DNA of 64,000 bases from Paraburkholderia hayleyella (lineage in GTDB: Bacteria; Pseudomonadota; Gammaproteobacteria; Burkholderiales; Burkholderiaceae), in the NCBI RefSeq assembly GCF_009455685.1, contig NZ_QPES01000001.1:2604001-2668000 (forward strand), in the 5' to 3' direction. The position numbers and the translations under genes are program-made. The notes beneath the pieces were generated by a model. It made no database searches and had not been told where the DNA came from. It saw only the letters and a list, made by a program, of their open reading frames with translations. Shown piece after piece: positions 45,152 through 54,038 of the stretch (position 1 is the first letter of the stretch; each line of letters opens with the position of its first letter).

Positions 45152-46342
45152 TTATTTCGCTTCCAGCAATGCCTGATCAAAAAACCGCCCTACCTTTTCC
45201 TGCGTTTTAATTATATTTTCTTCAATCAAATTCCACTGTTTTGCAACAGGTTTATCGATCTTGCCCGGCAAGACGCCCGATTTAAATCCGGCGACAAGAT
45301 GCTCTAGCATTTTTCCAATAAGAATCATATTTTTATCAACTACATCCGTTTTATTATTTTTCCAATGGTCAATATATGTTCTATTTTCAAGATATGTTTC
45401 ATGATCGATATAGCTTTTACTAAAACAGTCCAATGCCTTATGTGCGTAATTCATGCAATGTTTCCCAGCCATGGCTTCCTCGACCCCACCCGCACCAAAA
45501 TCATTCAGGGTAAAAACAAGCGAAGTCAATTGTCCACGCCCATGGTTCAGAATTAACTGAGATTTATCCATGGGAATCACTTCTTCCAAAATATTCGCTG
45601 ATTTTTTAAAAATATCCGTATTCGACAGATAAAATTTAAACAGTGTCGAATCATTTTCATGCAAAAAATGCCTGAAAATAAATTTCAGGCAAATACGCTT
45701 TAAATCCTGGCCTGGATTATTCAAATGCTGGCTTGCATCAAAGATCCACGTCAAATCATCGCGCGATATTTCTCGCAAAAATGTTTCCACCTGCGTAACT
45801 GAATTTTCAGTTATTTCCAAATCAGCAGAAAATAGCACTTTTGCTTTTTCTTTTAAATTTTCTCTCGCCTTTATTTTATTAGAAATCTCATTCCTGGTTT
45901 TTCTAAACTCACTGAAGCTTAGCGTTTCCAGCAATCTGGCGAAGAAATTTATAACTTTTTTTGTCCAGGTTATTTTTTGTTTATTCGAAAAGATATCTGT
46001 ATTTTCCTGCTTAACTTCATCACTTTTACTGCTTGCAGAACGATCAAGCGCTGACTTCCCGTCAATATTATTTGGTGCTTTATTCGCAGCAACTTTAATC
46101 ACCCTGTTATCACCAGAACGATTTACCGGAACGCGCGGCTTCCCAGAAGGATCCAGAGTAACTTTTGGGAGATGATTTGACACGATACCATTACGATAGA
46201 TGGCATCGATCTTATTCCGTCCTGAGGCAACAATCCTGGTATTTGAACCTTTCAATTCGCCCAGCTTGATACTTTCCTCATGAACAGAATGAAGGCTTAG
46301 CCACCTCACCGTTAATCCTGAATCAAATTCAGCACGCCCCAT
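45152..46342 (-). CDS. AT-rich island protein of unknown function, 396 residues
   Basis: No family is recognised. ATG 46342 is chosen because AAGG lies 9 bases upstream (a TTG three codons earlier has no spacing). The first ~120 residues are polar, basic and probably disordered (SALDRSASSKSDEVK), then a helical domain: FLREISRDDLTWIF followed by TLFKFYLSN. The C-terminal region ends in a helical, charged stretch (EKVGRFFDQALLEAK). There is no signal peptide. Composition and a disordered N-terminus fit a secreted effector, but that is inference. It is the first gene of the island from the icd side and has its own terminator. Confidence 0.65.
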   Translation of the reverse strand: MGRAEFDSGLTVRWLSLHSVHEESIKLGELKGSNTRIVASGRNKIDAIYRNGIVSNHLPKVTLDPSGKPRVPVNRSGDNRVIKVAANKAPNNIDGKSALDRSASSKSDEVKQENTDIFSNKQKITWTKKVINFFARLLETLSFSEFRKTRNEISNKIKARENLKEKAKVLFSADLEITENSVTQVETFLREISRDDLTWIFDASQHLNNPGQDLKRICLKFIFRHFLHENDSTLFKFYLSNTDIFKKSANILEEVIPMDKSQLILNHGRGQLTSLVFTLNDFGAGGVEEAMAGKHCMNYAHKALDCFSKSYIDHETYLENRTYIDHWKNNKTDVVDKNMILIGKMLEHLVAGFKSGVLPGKIDKPVAKQWNLIEENIIKTQEKVGRFFDQALLEAK

Positions 46343-46594
46343 TTCACTCAACCTTCACTAAATAGATCAACGATATTGTCTTTAAAATAAACAAGGACAC
46401 ACTTTCAATATATAAACCTTGCTTGCGAACTGAATTTCACGGTGAGGCTGAAACAGGCTGGCTCTGGCCCCCACTCCCCGCATTTGAACCTGACACACGC
46501 TCTTCCTCCCGACTAAGTAACACGACGTGAGCAACAGGTTCCCAAGCTTGTCCATCGGCGAAAATTAAATCAGCAGGATCAACGGACACACAAT
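46343..46594. other. junction between the AT-rich island and icd
   Basis: No gene, tRNA or integrase is seen. Composition rises from AT-rich to mixed, marking the right edge of the island at about 46.4 kb. Confidence 0.5.
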
Positions 46595-46631
46595 AAAAAA
46601 CCCCGGCAAAGCCAAGCTTTGCCGGGGTTTT
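46595..46631. terminator. bidirectional terminator downstream of icd
   Basis: Stem CCCCGGCAAAG / CTTTGCCGGGG, 5-base loop, flanked by A6 on the left and T4 on the right. Read leftward it ends icd with a run of six U. Confidence 0.92.
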
Positions 46632-46668
46632 CCGCTCTCCGTATCAAACCCGATACGAGGAAACTGTC

Positions 46669-47925
46669 TTACATATTTTCGATCAGCACCTGGCCAAAAC
46701 CGGAACACGAAACCTGCGTCGCGCCCTCCATTAGCCGCGCGAAATCATAGGTAACCCGCTTTTGCAAAATTGATTTTTCCATCGACTTGATAATGACGTC
46801 CGCAGCCTCGGTCCAGCCGAGGTGGCGCAGCATCATTTCCGCAGAAAGGATTTCCGAACCTGGATTGACATAATCCTTGCCCGCGTACTTCGGCGCGGTG
46901 CCGTGCGTGGCTTCGAACATCGCAATCGAATCCGAGAGGTTCGCACCTGGCGCGATGCCGATGCCGCCCACTTGCGCAGCCAGTGCATCGGAAACATAGT
47001 CGCCATTCAGGTTCAGCGTGGCGATCACATCATATTCGGCGGGACGCAGCAGGATTTGCTGCAAGAACGCATCGGCAATCACATCCTTGACGACGATCTC
47101 GTTGCCGGTTTTAGGGTTCTTGAACTTCATCCATGGGCCGCCGTCGATCAGCTCAGCGCCAAACTCTTTTTGCGCCAGCGCATAACCGTAATCGCGGAAC
47201 GCGCCTTCGGTGAACTTCATGATATTGCCCTTGTGCACCAGGGTCACCGAGCGCCGGTCATTGTCGATCGCATACTGAATCGCCTTGCGCACCAGGCGCT
47301 CCGTGCCCTCGCGTGACACCGGCTTGATGCCGATGCCCGATGTTTCCGGGAAGCGGATCTTCTTCACACCCATTTCTTCGCGCAAGAACTTGATGACTTT
47401 TTTCGCCTGCTCGGATTCGGCGGCCCATTCGATACCGGCGTAAATGTCTTCAGAGTTTTCGCGGAAAATCACCATGTTGGTTTTTTCCGGCTCACGCACC
47501 GGCGAGGGCACGCCCTTGAAATACTGGACGGGGCGCAGGCACACATACAAATCAAGCTCCTGGCGCAGCGCAACGTTCAGCGAACGGATGCCACCGCCCA
47601 CTGGCGTGGTGAGCGGGCCCTTGATCGAGACCACGTAGTCTTTCAGCACCTCGAGCGTTTCCTCGGGCAGCCAGACATCAGGGCCGTACACGCGAGTCGC
47701 TTTTTCGCCCGCGAAAATTTCCATCCAGTGAATTTTCTTCTTGCCGGCATAGGCTTTTTGCACAGCCGCATCGACCACCTTGATCATCACCGGGGTGATG
47801 TCGACCCCGGTGCCATCGCCTTCGATGTACGGAATGATCGGCTGGTCGGACACGTTGAGCGAATAATCGGCGTTGACGGTGATCTTGTCACCGCCGCTCG
47901 GAACCTTGATGTGCTGATACGACAT
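46669..47925 (-). CDS. icd: NADP-dependent isocitrate dehydrogenase
   Basis: 418 residues from ATG 47925 (GGAG upstream). It catalyses oxidative decarboxylation of isocitrate to 2-oxoglutarate in the TCA cycle. The substrate loop with the regulatory serine (GIRSLNVALRQELDLY), the ENSEDIYAGIE segment and the NADP-binding GTAPKYAGKDYVNPGS are intact, and length matches the E. coli enzyme (416). Monocistronic, closed by a strong terminator. Confidence 0.97.
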   Translation of the reverse strand: MSYQHIKVPSGGDKITVNADYSLNVSDQPIIPYIEGDGTGVDITPVMIKVVDAAVQKAYAGKKKIHWMEIFAGEKATRVYGPDVWLPEETLEVLKDYVVSIKGPLTTPVGGGIRSLNVALRQELDLYVCLRPVQYFKGVPSPVREPEKTNMVIFRENSEDIYAGIEWAAESEQAKKVIKFLREEMGVKKIRFPETSGIGIKPVSREGTERLVRKAIQYAIDNDRRSVTLVHKGNIMKFTEGAFRDYGYALAQKEFGAELIDGGPWMKFKNPKTGNEIVVKDVIADAFLQQILLRPAEYDVIATLNLNGDYVSDALAAQVGGIGIAPGANLSDSIAMFEATHGTAPKYAGKDYVNPGSEILSAEMMLRHLGWTEAADVIIKSMEKSILQKRVTYDFARLMEGATQVSCSGFGQVLIENM

Positions 47926-48220
47926 GATTGGACTCCAGTGAGGGCTGTGCGGATGAAGCGAAGAAATACGGCAGGACAGCATGGCAAAGCGCGTTGCATA
48001 CAAGGCTCTTGACCCCGGACGCGCCAGGCGGCCATTCTAGCCCACGCTACGCGTGCTGCAATGCCATCCGGCGCTGCCTTGCCTCTTAGGTCATCTCTTA
48101 GGTCTTATATAAGACTTGAACGTTGCGCATTATGCATTAATATCCCGCCACGTGCCACCGCACGCCCCTGCGCCCGTTTGTCCGCCCTCCGCGCCTCCTG
48201 ATCTCGCCCTGGTTTGACGC

Positions 48221-48796
48221 ATGCCCCTGATTGCCCTCAACAAGCCCTTTGGCACGATCTGCCAGTTTTCCTCCCACGCAACGCGCGCGTCGCTTGCGGA
48301 CTGGATCAGCACGCCGGGGGTTTATCCGGCTGGCCGGCTCGATGCCGATAGCGAAGGCTTGCTGCTGCTCACCGATGATGGCGCGTTGCAAGCACGCATC
48401 GCCGAGCCCCGGCACAAACTGCTCAAGCATTACTGGGCGCAGGTTGAAGGCGCGCCGCAAGCGGCGGATCTGGCCGCGCTCGCTCGTGGCGTCGATCTCG
48501 GCGATTACGTGAGCCGTCCCTGTCAAGCGGCATTGATTGAACCGCCGTCAACGCTTTGGCCGCGCCAGCCGCCGGTGCGTTTTCGCGCGGCCATTCCCAC
48601 AACCTGGATTGCGCTCTCTATTAGTGAGGGCAAAAACCGTCAGGTGCGCCGCATGACCGCGGCGCTGGGGTTTCCGACGCTGCGTCTGGTGCGGGTGGGA
48701 ATCGGCGCGCTGGATATTTTCGCGCTGGGACTGGCCCCGGGCGAACACCGGAGCCTGCCGCCTCACGCCCCATGGGATGGCCTGCAGAGAAATTGA
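48221..48796 (+). CDS. rluE: 23S rRNA pseudouridine synthase RluE type
   Basis: 191 residues. The catalytic Asp lies in AGRLDADSEGLLLLT, and the C-terminal GKNRQVRRM is the RsuA/RluB/RluE/RluF family signature. There is no N-terminal S4 domain, which points to RluE (U2457 of 23S rRNA) rather than RsuA or RluB. Confidence 0.88.
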   Translation: MPLIALNKPFGTICQFSSHATRASLADWISTPGVYPAGRLDADSEGLLLLTDDGALQARIAEPRHKLLKHYWAQVEGAPQAADLAALARGVDLGDYVSRPCQAALIEPPSTLWPRQPPVRFRAAIPTTWIALSISEGKNRQVRRMTAALGFPTLRLVRVGIGALDIFALGLAPGEHRSLPPHAPWDGLQRN

Positions 48797-49047
48797 AAAA
48801 TCGCGTCAACCGCGCCACGCGCTCACGCGTTATTCGACGCAGATGCCACCCCAAGCCGTCCGGCATTCAGCCTTAAGGGTCTCAAAGCGAACTGCTGCAA
48901 GGGTTTAGCCAAGGGTCCAGGCGCTGGCAGGCACCGCAAAATTTTCTGCGCGGTGACTGTCAACCGAAAGGAGGACGGCACGTTTACCGACATGACTCTA
49001 TCTAACCGGGTCACTTGGTTAATCAACTCAAGCTGAGGATTCACAAA

Positions 49048-49272
49048 ATGAACAAACTGATCGCTGCTCTGGTCGCTGGCCTTTTCGCAACGGCTGCTTT
49101 CGCACAAGCTGCTGCAACTGACGCACCGGCTGCTCCCGCTGCTGCCGCACCGGCTGTTGCTGCTTCGTCGGCCAAGAAGGCTGAGCACAAGAAGTCGACG
49201 CACCACAAGAAAGCAGCACACAAGAAGGAAAAGGCTGCTGCAGCTGAAGCCGCTTCGGGCGCTGCTGAGTAA
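49048..49272 (+). CDS. small secreted Ala/Lys/His-rich protein
   Basis: 74 residues. A clear signal peptide (MNKLIAALVAGLFATAAFA) is followed by an Ala/Pro stretch and a basic HKK-repeat region (AEHKKSTHHKKAAHKKEK). The mature part of about 54 residues should be unfolded and strongly cationic, so nucleic-acid, LPS or metal binding are all possible. Similar small proteins are common in Burkholderia and have no known function. GAGG lies 11 bases before the ATG. A strong terminator follows, so it is its own transcript. Confidence 0.75.
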   Translation: MNKLIAALVAGLFATAAFAQAAATDAPAAPAAAAPAVAASSAKKAEHKKSTHHKKAAHKKEKAAAAEAASGAAE

Positions 49273-49343
49273 GCATGTCGTAAAACGCTGTCTGGAAACG
49301 TTGCGGTATTGGCTGTATCCATGCCGCTGCTGTTTTCCCGCGT

Positions 49344-49386
49344 AAAAAGGCGGACTGTCCACAAGGCAGTCCGCCTTTTTGTTTTT
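49344..49386 (+). terminator. rho-independent terminator of the small secreted protein gene
   Basis: A 14-bp stem (AAAAAGGCGGACTG / CAGTCCGCCTTTTT) with a T run, 70 bases past the stop. Confidence 0.93.
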
Positions 49387-49437
49387 ACCGGGCTCGCGTA
49401 CCATGCGCTCATCTTTTTTCCACCAAGGAGTCTGGCT

Positions 49438-49950
49438 GTGCAATTTCACCTGCGCTCATTGCTCGCGCGTTTTGCGCTCACATTGCCGCTCGCCGTGCTT
49501 TCTCTCGCGGCGCTCGCGCCTCACGCCAATGCCGCGCCGCTTGCCGCGGAGCGCATGCCAGCCGGCGCCAAACAGCCCAGCGAGTTCCCTCACGTCAAAC
49601 TCACCGCGGGCATGTACGTGATTGACGCCGCGCTCGCCGCCACCGATGCCGACCGCGAACAAGGGTTGATGTACCGCACCCAGCTCGGCGCGAACGAAGG
49701 CATGCTGTTTATGTTCAATGAAAACGCTGTGCATTGCTTCTGGATGAAGAACACGCTGATTCCGCTTTCGATTGCCTTCATACGCGCAGATGGCACGATC
49801 ACCGATATCGCTGAAATGCAGGCCGAAACCACCAGCAACCACTGTCCGAAGAATAACGGCGTCTACGCGCTGGAAATGGGTCAGGGCTGGTTCACGGCCA
49901 AAGGCATCAAGCCTGGCATGAAGCTTCAGGGGCTGCCCCCGCCGCAATAA
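49438..49950 (+). CDS. DUF192 family exported protein
   Basis: 170 residues from GTG 49438, fixed by AAGGAG 7 bases upstream. A signal peptide (FALTLPLAVLSLAALAPHANA) is followed by the DUF192 core: REQGLMYRTQLGANEGMLF, HCFWMKNTLIPLSIAFI and the SNHCP...YALEMGQGW segment. A periplasmic or secreted location is expected. The family's function is not established. Confidence 0.88.
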   Translation: MQFHLRSLLARFALTLPLAVLSLAALAPHANAAPLAAERMPAGAKQPSEFPHVKLTAGMYVIDAALAATDADREQGLMYRTQLGANEGMLFMFNENAVHCFWMKNTLIPLSIAFIRADGTITDIAEMQAETTSNHCPKNNGVYALEMGQGWFTAKGIKPGMKLQGLPPPQ

Positions 49951-49966
49951 GCGCGCCGGGCCGCGT

Positions 49967-50036
49967 TGCTGCCGCCGCTTTGCTGCCGCCGCTTTGCTGC
50001 CACCGCTTTGCTGCCACCGCTTCGCTGCCACCGTTT
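49967..50036 (+). repeat. 14-bp tandem repeat, five copies
   Basis: Five copies of TGCTGCCRCCGCTT (last one diverged), just after the DUF192 gene stop. Confidence 0.88.
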
Positions 50037-50037
50037 G

Positions 50038-50074
50038 GAAAGCCGGTAAGACGTTTGACGTCACCGGCTTTTTT
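50038..50074 (+). terminator. rho-independent terminator after the DUF192 gene
   Basis: Stem AGCCGGT / ACCGGCT with inner pairs (GACG / CGTC), followed by six T. Confidence 0.85.
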
Positions 50075-50365
50075 CACGTTTGAGGCCCAGTGCGAGGCGA
50101 AACGCGCCGCCGAACCGCCGCTCCAGCCGTGTCACCCGGCATCGCAGAGGCCAGCAAAAGCCCGTGCCAAGGCGTATGCTTGCCGTCTGCCGAGCGCAGC
50201 CGTCACTGTTTTTTGTCTTCGCCTGACCGCGCTTGATGCGTACACGGCAGTACACGGCACTGCCACCCAAACGCAAAGACGCACCTAGACGTTTTCACGT
50301 TCTTCTAGTTTTAGTTTTCGTTTTCTTTTTCGTTTCCGCTCACGCGCCATTCCAAGGAGAAACAC
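50075..50365. other. leader region of fusA
   Basis: About 290 bases with no gene; T-rich at 50290-50340 just before the ribosome site AAGGAGA of fusA. Confidence 0.5.
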
Positions 50366-52471
50366 GTGCTACGCAAGACTCCCATCGAGCGCTACCGCAA
50401 CATCGGCATCAGCGCTCACATTGATGCTGGCAAAACCACCACCACCGAACGCATCCTGTTTTACACCGGTGTCACGCACAAGATCGGCGAAGTCCATGAC
50501 GGTGCGGCCACCATGGACTGGATGGAGCAGGAACAGGAGCGCGGCATCACCATCACCTCGGCGGCTACCACCGCTTTCTGGAAAGGCATGGCGGGCAACT
50601 ATCCCGAACACCGCATCAACATCATCGACACGCCCGGGCACGTCGATTTCACCATCGAGGTCGAACGCTCGATGCGGGTGCTGGATGGTGCGTGCATGGT
50701 CTATGACTCGGTCGGCGGGGTGCAGCCGCAATCCGAAACCGTCTGGCGCCAAGCCAACAAATACAAGGTGCCGCGCATCGCTTTCGTCAACAAGATGGAT
50801 CGCGTCGGCGCCGATTTTTTCCGTGTGCAGCGGCAAATCTCCGAGCGCCTGAAGGGCCTCGCCGTGCCGATCCAGATTCCGGTGGGCGCGGAGGATCATT
50901 TCCAGGGCGTGGTGGATCTGGTGAAAATGAAAGCGATTGTCTGGGATGACGAGAGCCAGGGCATCAAGTTCGAATACGCCGACATTCCTGCGGCGCTGCT
51001 CGACACCGCCACGCAATGGCGCGAAAAAATGGTCGAAGCGGCAGCCGAAGCGAACGAGGCCTTGCTCGACAAATATCTGCAAGGCCAGCCACTCAGCGAA
51101 GACGAGATCAAGGCGGGCCTGCGCGCACGCACGATCGCCAACGAGATCGTACCGATGCTGTGCGGCAGTGCATTCAAGAACAAGGGCGTGCAGGCCATGC
51201 TCGACGCCGTGATCGACTATCTGCCCTCACCGGTCGATGTCCCGGCCATTCTTGGCCATGACGAACACGACAACGAAGTCGAGCGCCATCCCAGCGACGA
51301 TGAGCCGTTTTCCGCGCTGGCCTTCAAGATCATGACCGACCCGTATGTCGGCCAGCTGATTTTCTTTCGTGTGTATTCGGGCGTCGTGCATTCGGGCGAT
51401 ACCGTCTACAACCCGATCAAGGAAAAGAAGGAGCGTCTTGGCCGGATCCTGCAAATGCACGCCAACGAACGCAAGGAAATCAAGGAGGTCTGCGCAGGCG
51501 ATATCGCGGCCGCCGTGGGCCTCAAGGAAGCCACAACGGGTGATACGTTGTGCGACCCCAGCCACGTGATCATCCTCGAAAAGATGATCTTTCCAGAGCC
51601 GGTGATCTCGCAGGCCGTGGAGCCGAAAACCAAGGTTGACCAGGAAAAGATGGGCATTGCGCTGAACCGGCTGGCACAGGAAGACCCCTCGTTTCGTGTG
51701 CAAACCGATGAAGAGTCCGGGCAGACGATCATCTCAGGCATGGGCGAGCTGCATCTCGAGATCCTGGTGGACCGGATGAAGCGCGAGTTCGGCGTGGATG
51801 CCACGGTGGGCAAGCCGCAAGTGGCGTACCGCGAGACCATCCGCAGCACGGTCGAAGATGTCGAGGGCAAGTTCGTCAAGCAATCGGGCGGGCGTGGCCA
51901 GTATGGTCACGTGGTGCTCAAGCTGGAACCGCAAAAGCCCGGCGACGGTTATCTGTTTGTCGATGCGATCAAGGGCGGCGTCGTGCCCCGCGAATATATT
52001 CCAGCGGTGGACAAAGGCATTCAGGAAACGCTCAAGGCCGGGGTGCTCGCGGGCTATCCGGTAGTCGATGTGAAAGTGACGCTGACTTTCGGTTCCTATC
52101 ACGATGTCGATTCAAACGAGAATGCGTTCCGCATGGCAGGCTCGATGGCCTTCAAGGAAGGCATGCGCCGGGCCAAGCCCGTGCTGCTGGAGCCCACGAT
52201 GGCCGTCGAAGTCGAAACCCCTGAAGAGTTCATGGGTAACGTGATGGGCGACCTCTCGAGCCGGCGCGGCATTGTTCAGGGCATGGAGGACATCGCGGGC
52301 GGCGGCGGCAAGCTGGTGCGTGCCGAAGTACCGCTAGCCGAGATGTTTGGGTACTCGACTTCGTTACGCTCCCTGACCCAGGGGCGCGCGACGTACTCGA
52401 TGGAATTCCGCCACTACGCCGAAGCGCCGGGCAACGTGTCGGAGGCCATCATCAACGCGAAGCGCAAGTAA
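50366..52471 (+). CDS. fusA: translation elongation factor G (second-copy type)
   Basis: 701 residues, GTG start with AAGGAGA upstream. GTPase motifs: AHIDAGKTT (G1), DTPGHVDFT (G3) and NKMD (G4), then the usual domains II-V with GRGQYGHV in domain IV. It drives ribosomal translocation. It is not next to rpsG, rpsL or tuf, so it is not the str-operon copy; Burkholderia commonly carry two fusA genes and this is probably the second. Confidence 0.93.
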   Translation: MLRKTPIERYRNIGISAHIDAGKTTTTERILFYTGVTHKIGEVHDGAATMDWMEQEQERGITITSAATTAFWKGMAGNYPEHRINIIDTPGHVDFTIEVERSMRVLDGACMVYDSVGGVQPQSETVWRQANKYKVPRIAFVNKMDRVGADFFRVQRQISERLKGLAVPIQIPVGAEDHFQGVVDLVKMKAIVWDDESQGIKFEYADIPAALLDTATQWREKMVEAAAEANEALLDKYLQGQPLSEDEIKAGLRARTIANEIVPMLCGSAFKNKGVQAMLDAVIDYLPSPVDVPAILGHDEHDNEVERHPSDDEPFSALAFKIMTDPYVGQLIFFRVYSGVVHSGDTVYNPIKEKKERLGRILQMHANERKEIKEVCAGDIAAAVGLKEATTGDTLCDPSHVIILEKMIFPEPVISQAVEPKTKVDQEKMGIALNRLAQEDPSFRVQTDEESGQTIISGMGELHLEILVDRMKREFGVDATVGKPQVAYRETIRSTVEDVEGKFVKQSGGRGQYGHVVLKLEPQKPGDGYLFVDAIKGGVVPREYIPAVDKGIQETLKAGVLAGYPVVDVKVTLTFGSYHDVDSNENAFRMAGSMAFKEGMRRAKPVLLEPTMAVEVETPEEFMGNVMGDLSSRRGIVQGMEDIAGGGGKLVRAEVPLAEMFGYSTSLRSLTQGRATYSMEFRHYAEAPGNVSEAIINAKRK

Positions 52472-52590
52472 GCGCTCTACGTTTGCCTTTGTGTTTACGT
52501 TTACCCCAGGCTAAATCGCCCCGGCTCAGGAACCAAATAGCCGCGGCTCCCTCCTATCCAGTTCAACCACTAACAAAGAGGGCAAGCTCC

Positions 52591-53058
52591 ATGCAACGAT
52601 CCGTTTTCCGTGCGGCCATGCACGCTGCAGTTGGTCTGCTGACTGCCACCAGTGCCCTGTTCGCCCCCTTAACCCACGCTCAAACCTCCTCCCAGCCAGC
52701 GCCGCAGGCGCAGCAACTCACGCAGGCCGCCCCAGGCGTCGATCCCTCGTTCTCCGCTTACTCGCTGGCCGAACGCTGCCTGCAAAAAGGCGATAACGTC
52801 GCCCAGGGCCAATGCGTGGGAGCCATTCGCGGCATCATCCACGGCTATCAATACGCCGTGCTGTTTCTCGGGCAGCGTGCCGCGCTGCCCGCGAACGAAA
52901 CCCAGCGCGTCTCGTTATGTCTGCGCGATGCGCCGGTGGCTTCGATCATCAGCGAATTCATCGCCGATACACGCGGAATCGATGCTGAAACGCTCAAGCG
53001 CACCCCCGCCGAAGTCGCGGTGCTGGGCTCGGTCCATTTGCATCATCCTTGCAACTAG
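52591..53058 (+). CDS. exported Rap1a/Tai-like small protein
   Basis: 155 residues from ATG 52591. A signal peptide ends near THAQ. The core has CLQKGDNVAQGQCVGAIRGI, GYQYAVLF, CLRDAPVASIISEFIAD and a final HHPCN, with paired cysteines; this pattern resembles the Rap1a/Tai family (immunity proteins of type VI effectors and many stand-alone periplasmic proteins). No toxin gene is adjacent, so an immunity role is not supported here. Confidence 0.6.
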   Translation: MQRSVFRAAMHAAVGLLTATSALFAPLTHAQTSSQPAPQAQQLTQAAPGVDPSFSAYSLAERCLQKGDNVAQGQCVGAIRGIIHGYQYAVLFLGQRAALPANETQRVSLCLRDAPVASIISEFIADTRGIDAETLKRTPAEVAVLGSVHLHHPCN

Positions 53059-53071
53059 ACGGCAAACGAGC

Positions 53072-53100
53072 CAGGCGGGCTGGATTCAAGAGCCCGCCTG
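53072..53100 (+). terminator. hairpin after the Rap1a-like gene
   Basis: A perfect 10-bp inverted repeat CAGGCGGGCT / AGCCCGCCTG with a 9-base loop; no U tract follows. Confidence 0.5.
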
Positions 53101-53171
53101 CAACAAAAAGCCCGCAAGCGCCACAGCCCAATGACATAGAATTGGCGCCCAAGCCTCCCTGCAAGCGTCCC

Positions 53172-53918
53172 ATGAATTCAATCACGGAAGACCGATGGCG
53201 CGATCTGCGCCCGGACCCGGAAAACGACACCCCGCTTTATCTGCAACTCGCACGCAAGCTCAGCCACGCGATTCACAAAAATCGTTGGCAAGCAGGCGAA
53301 GCCTTACCTTCGGAAAGACTGCTTTCCGAAGCATTGGGCGTGTCGCGCATCACCGCACGCAAGGCGATAGCGCTGCTCGTCGAACAGGGCTTGATCCGGC
53401 GCACCCAGGGCGCTGGCAGTTTCATCACGCCGCGCTATGAAGATCCGCTCTCGCGCCTGTCGTCATTCAGCCAGATGCTGCAGCGGCGCGGCTTCACGCC
53501 GGCATCGAGGTGGCTGTCGCGCGAAGTTCGGCCCGCCAACCGCGACGAAGTGATCCAGTTGGGCCTCTCGCCTGGCGCACCCGTGATTCATTTGCGACGG
53601 CTGCGGCTGGCTAACGGCACCGTGATGGCCGTCGAAAATTCCACGTTTCCCGCCGCGCTGATTCCCGATCCGCTTGCCATCGGCGATTCGCTTTATAGCT
53701 ATCTGGACCAGCGCAGCCTGTCGATCGTGCGGGCGCTGCAGCACTTTCGCGCGGCCAATGCCAGCCCCGAAATCGCCCGGCAAATGAGCATCGCCCCGAA
53801 CGATGCGCTCTTGCTGATCACCCGTGTCGGCTACACCGCCGAGCCGCGTGCCATCGAGCTCACCGATACCTATTGCCGCAACGATTACTACGATTTCGTC
53901 ATCGAACTCACAAGCTAG
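53172..53918 (+). CDS. GntR family regulator, HutC/UTRA subfamily
   Basis: 248 residues from ATG 53172. A GntR winged helix at ~15-85 (LPSERLLSEALGVSRITARKA) is followed by a UTRA ligand-binding domain (VIHLRRLRLANGTVMAVENS, then ELTDTYCRNDYYDFVIEL). Such regulators sense sugar phosphates, amino sugars or similar ligands. It is 120 bases before the MFS gene on the same strand, which it may control. The sequence is close to the NagR/YvoA type, but the ligand cannot be assigned. Confidence 0.88.
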   Translation: MNSITEDRWRDLRPDPENDTPLYLQLARKLSHAIHKNRWQAGEALPSERLLSEALGVSRITARKAIALLVEQGLIRRTQGAGSFITPRYEDPLSRLSSFSQMLQRRGFTPASRWLSREVRPANRDEVIQLGLSPGAPVIHLRRLRLANGTVMAVENSTFPAALIPDPLAIGDSLYSYLDQRSLSIVRALQHFRAANASPEIARQMSIAPNDALLLITRVGYTAEPRAIELTDTYCRNDYYDFVIELTS

Positions 53919-54038
53919 ACGGCGCATTCGCCGCAGCGTGCACGCTGTTTGCCATTTCGTTTGCCATTTCGTTTGCCTGAAAACGCCTGCGAACCTCATC
54001 CAACCTGATCCGCTACCGGCCGCTGCGCCCTCTCGTCC

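Noticed and set aside
42916..46460. hrpII-type TTCG-N16-TTCG boxes before the island genes
   Set aside because: Upstream regions were read on the coding strand; only a single TTCG with a poor partner was found.
39995..46660. Prophage, insertion sequence or integrase behind the AT-rich island
   Set aside because: No integrase, transposase, tRNA or direct-repeat border was seen inside or at the edges of the island.
52591..53058. Type VI immunity protein
   Set aside because: The resemblance to Rap1a/Tai is weak and no effector or type VI gene is next to it.
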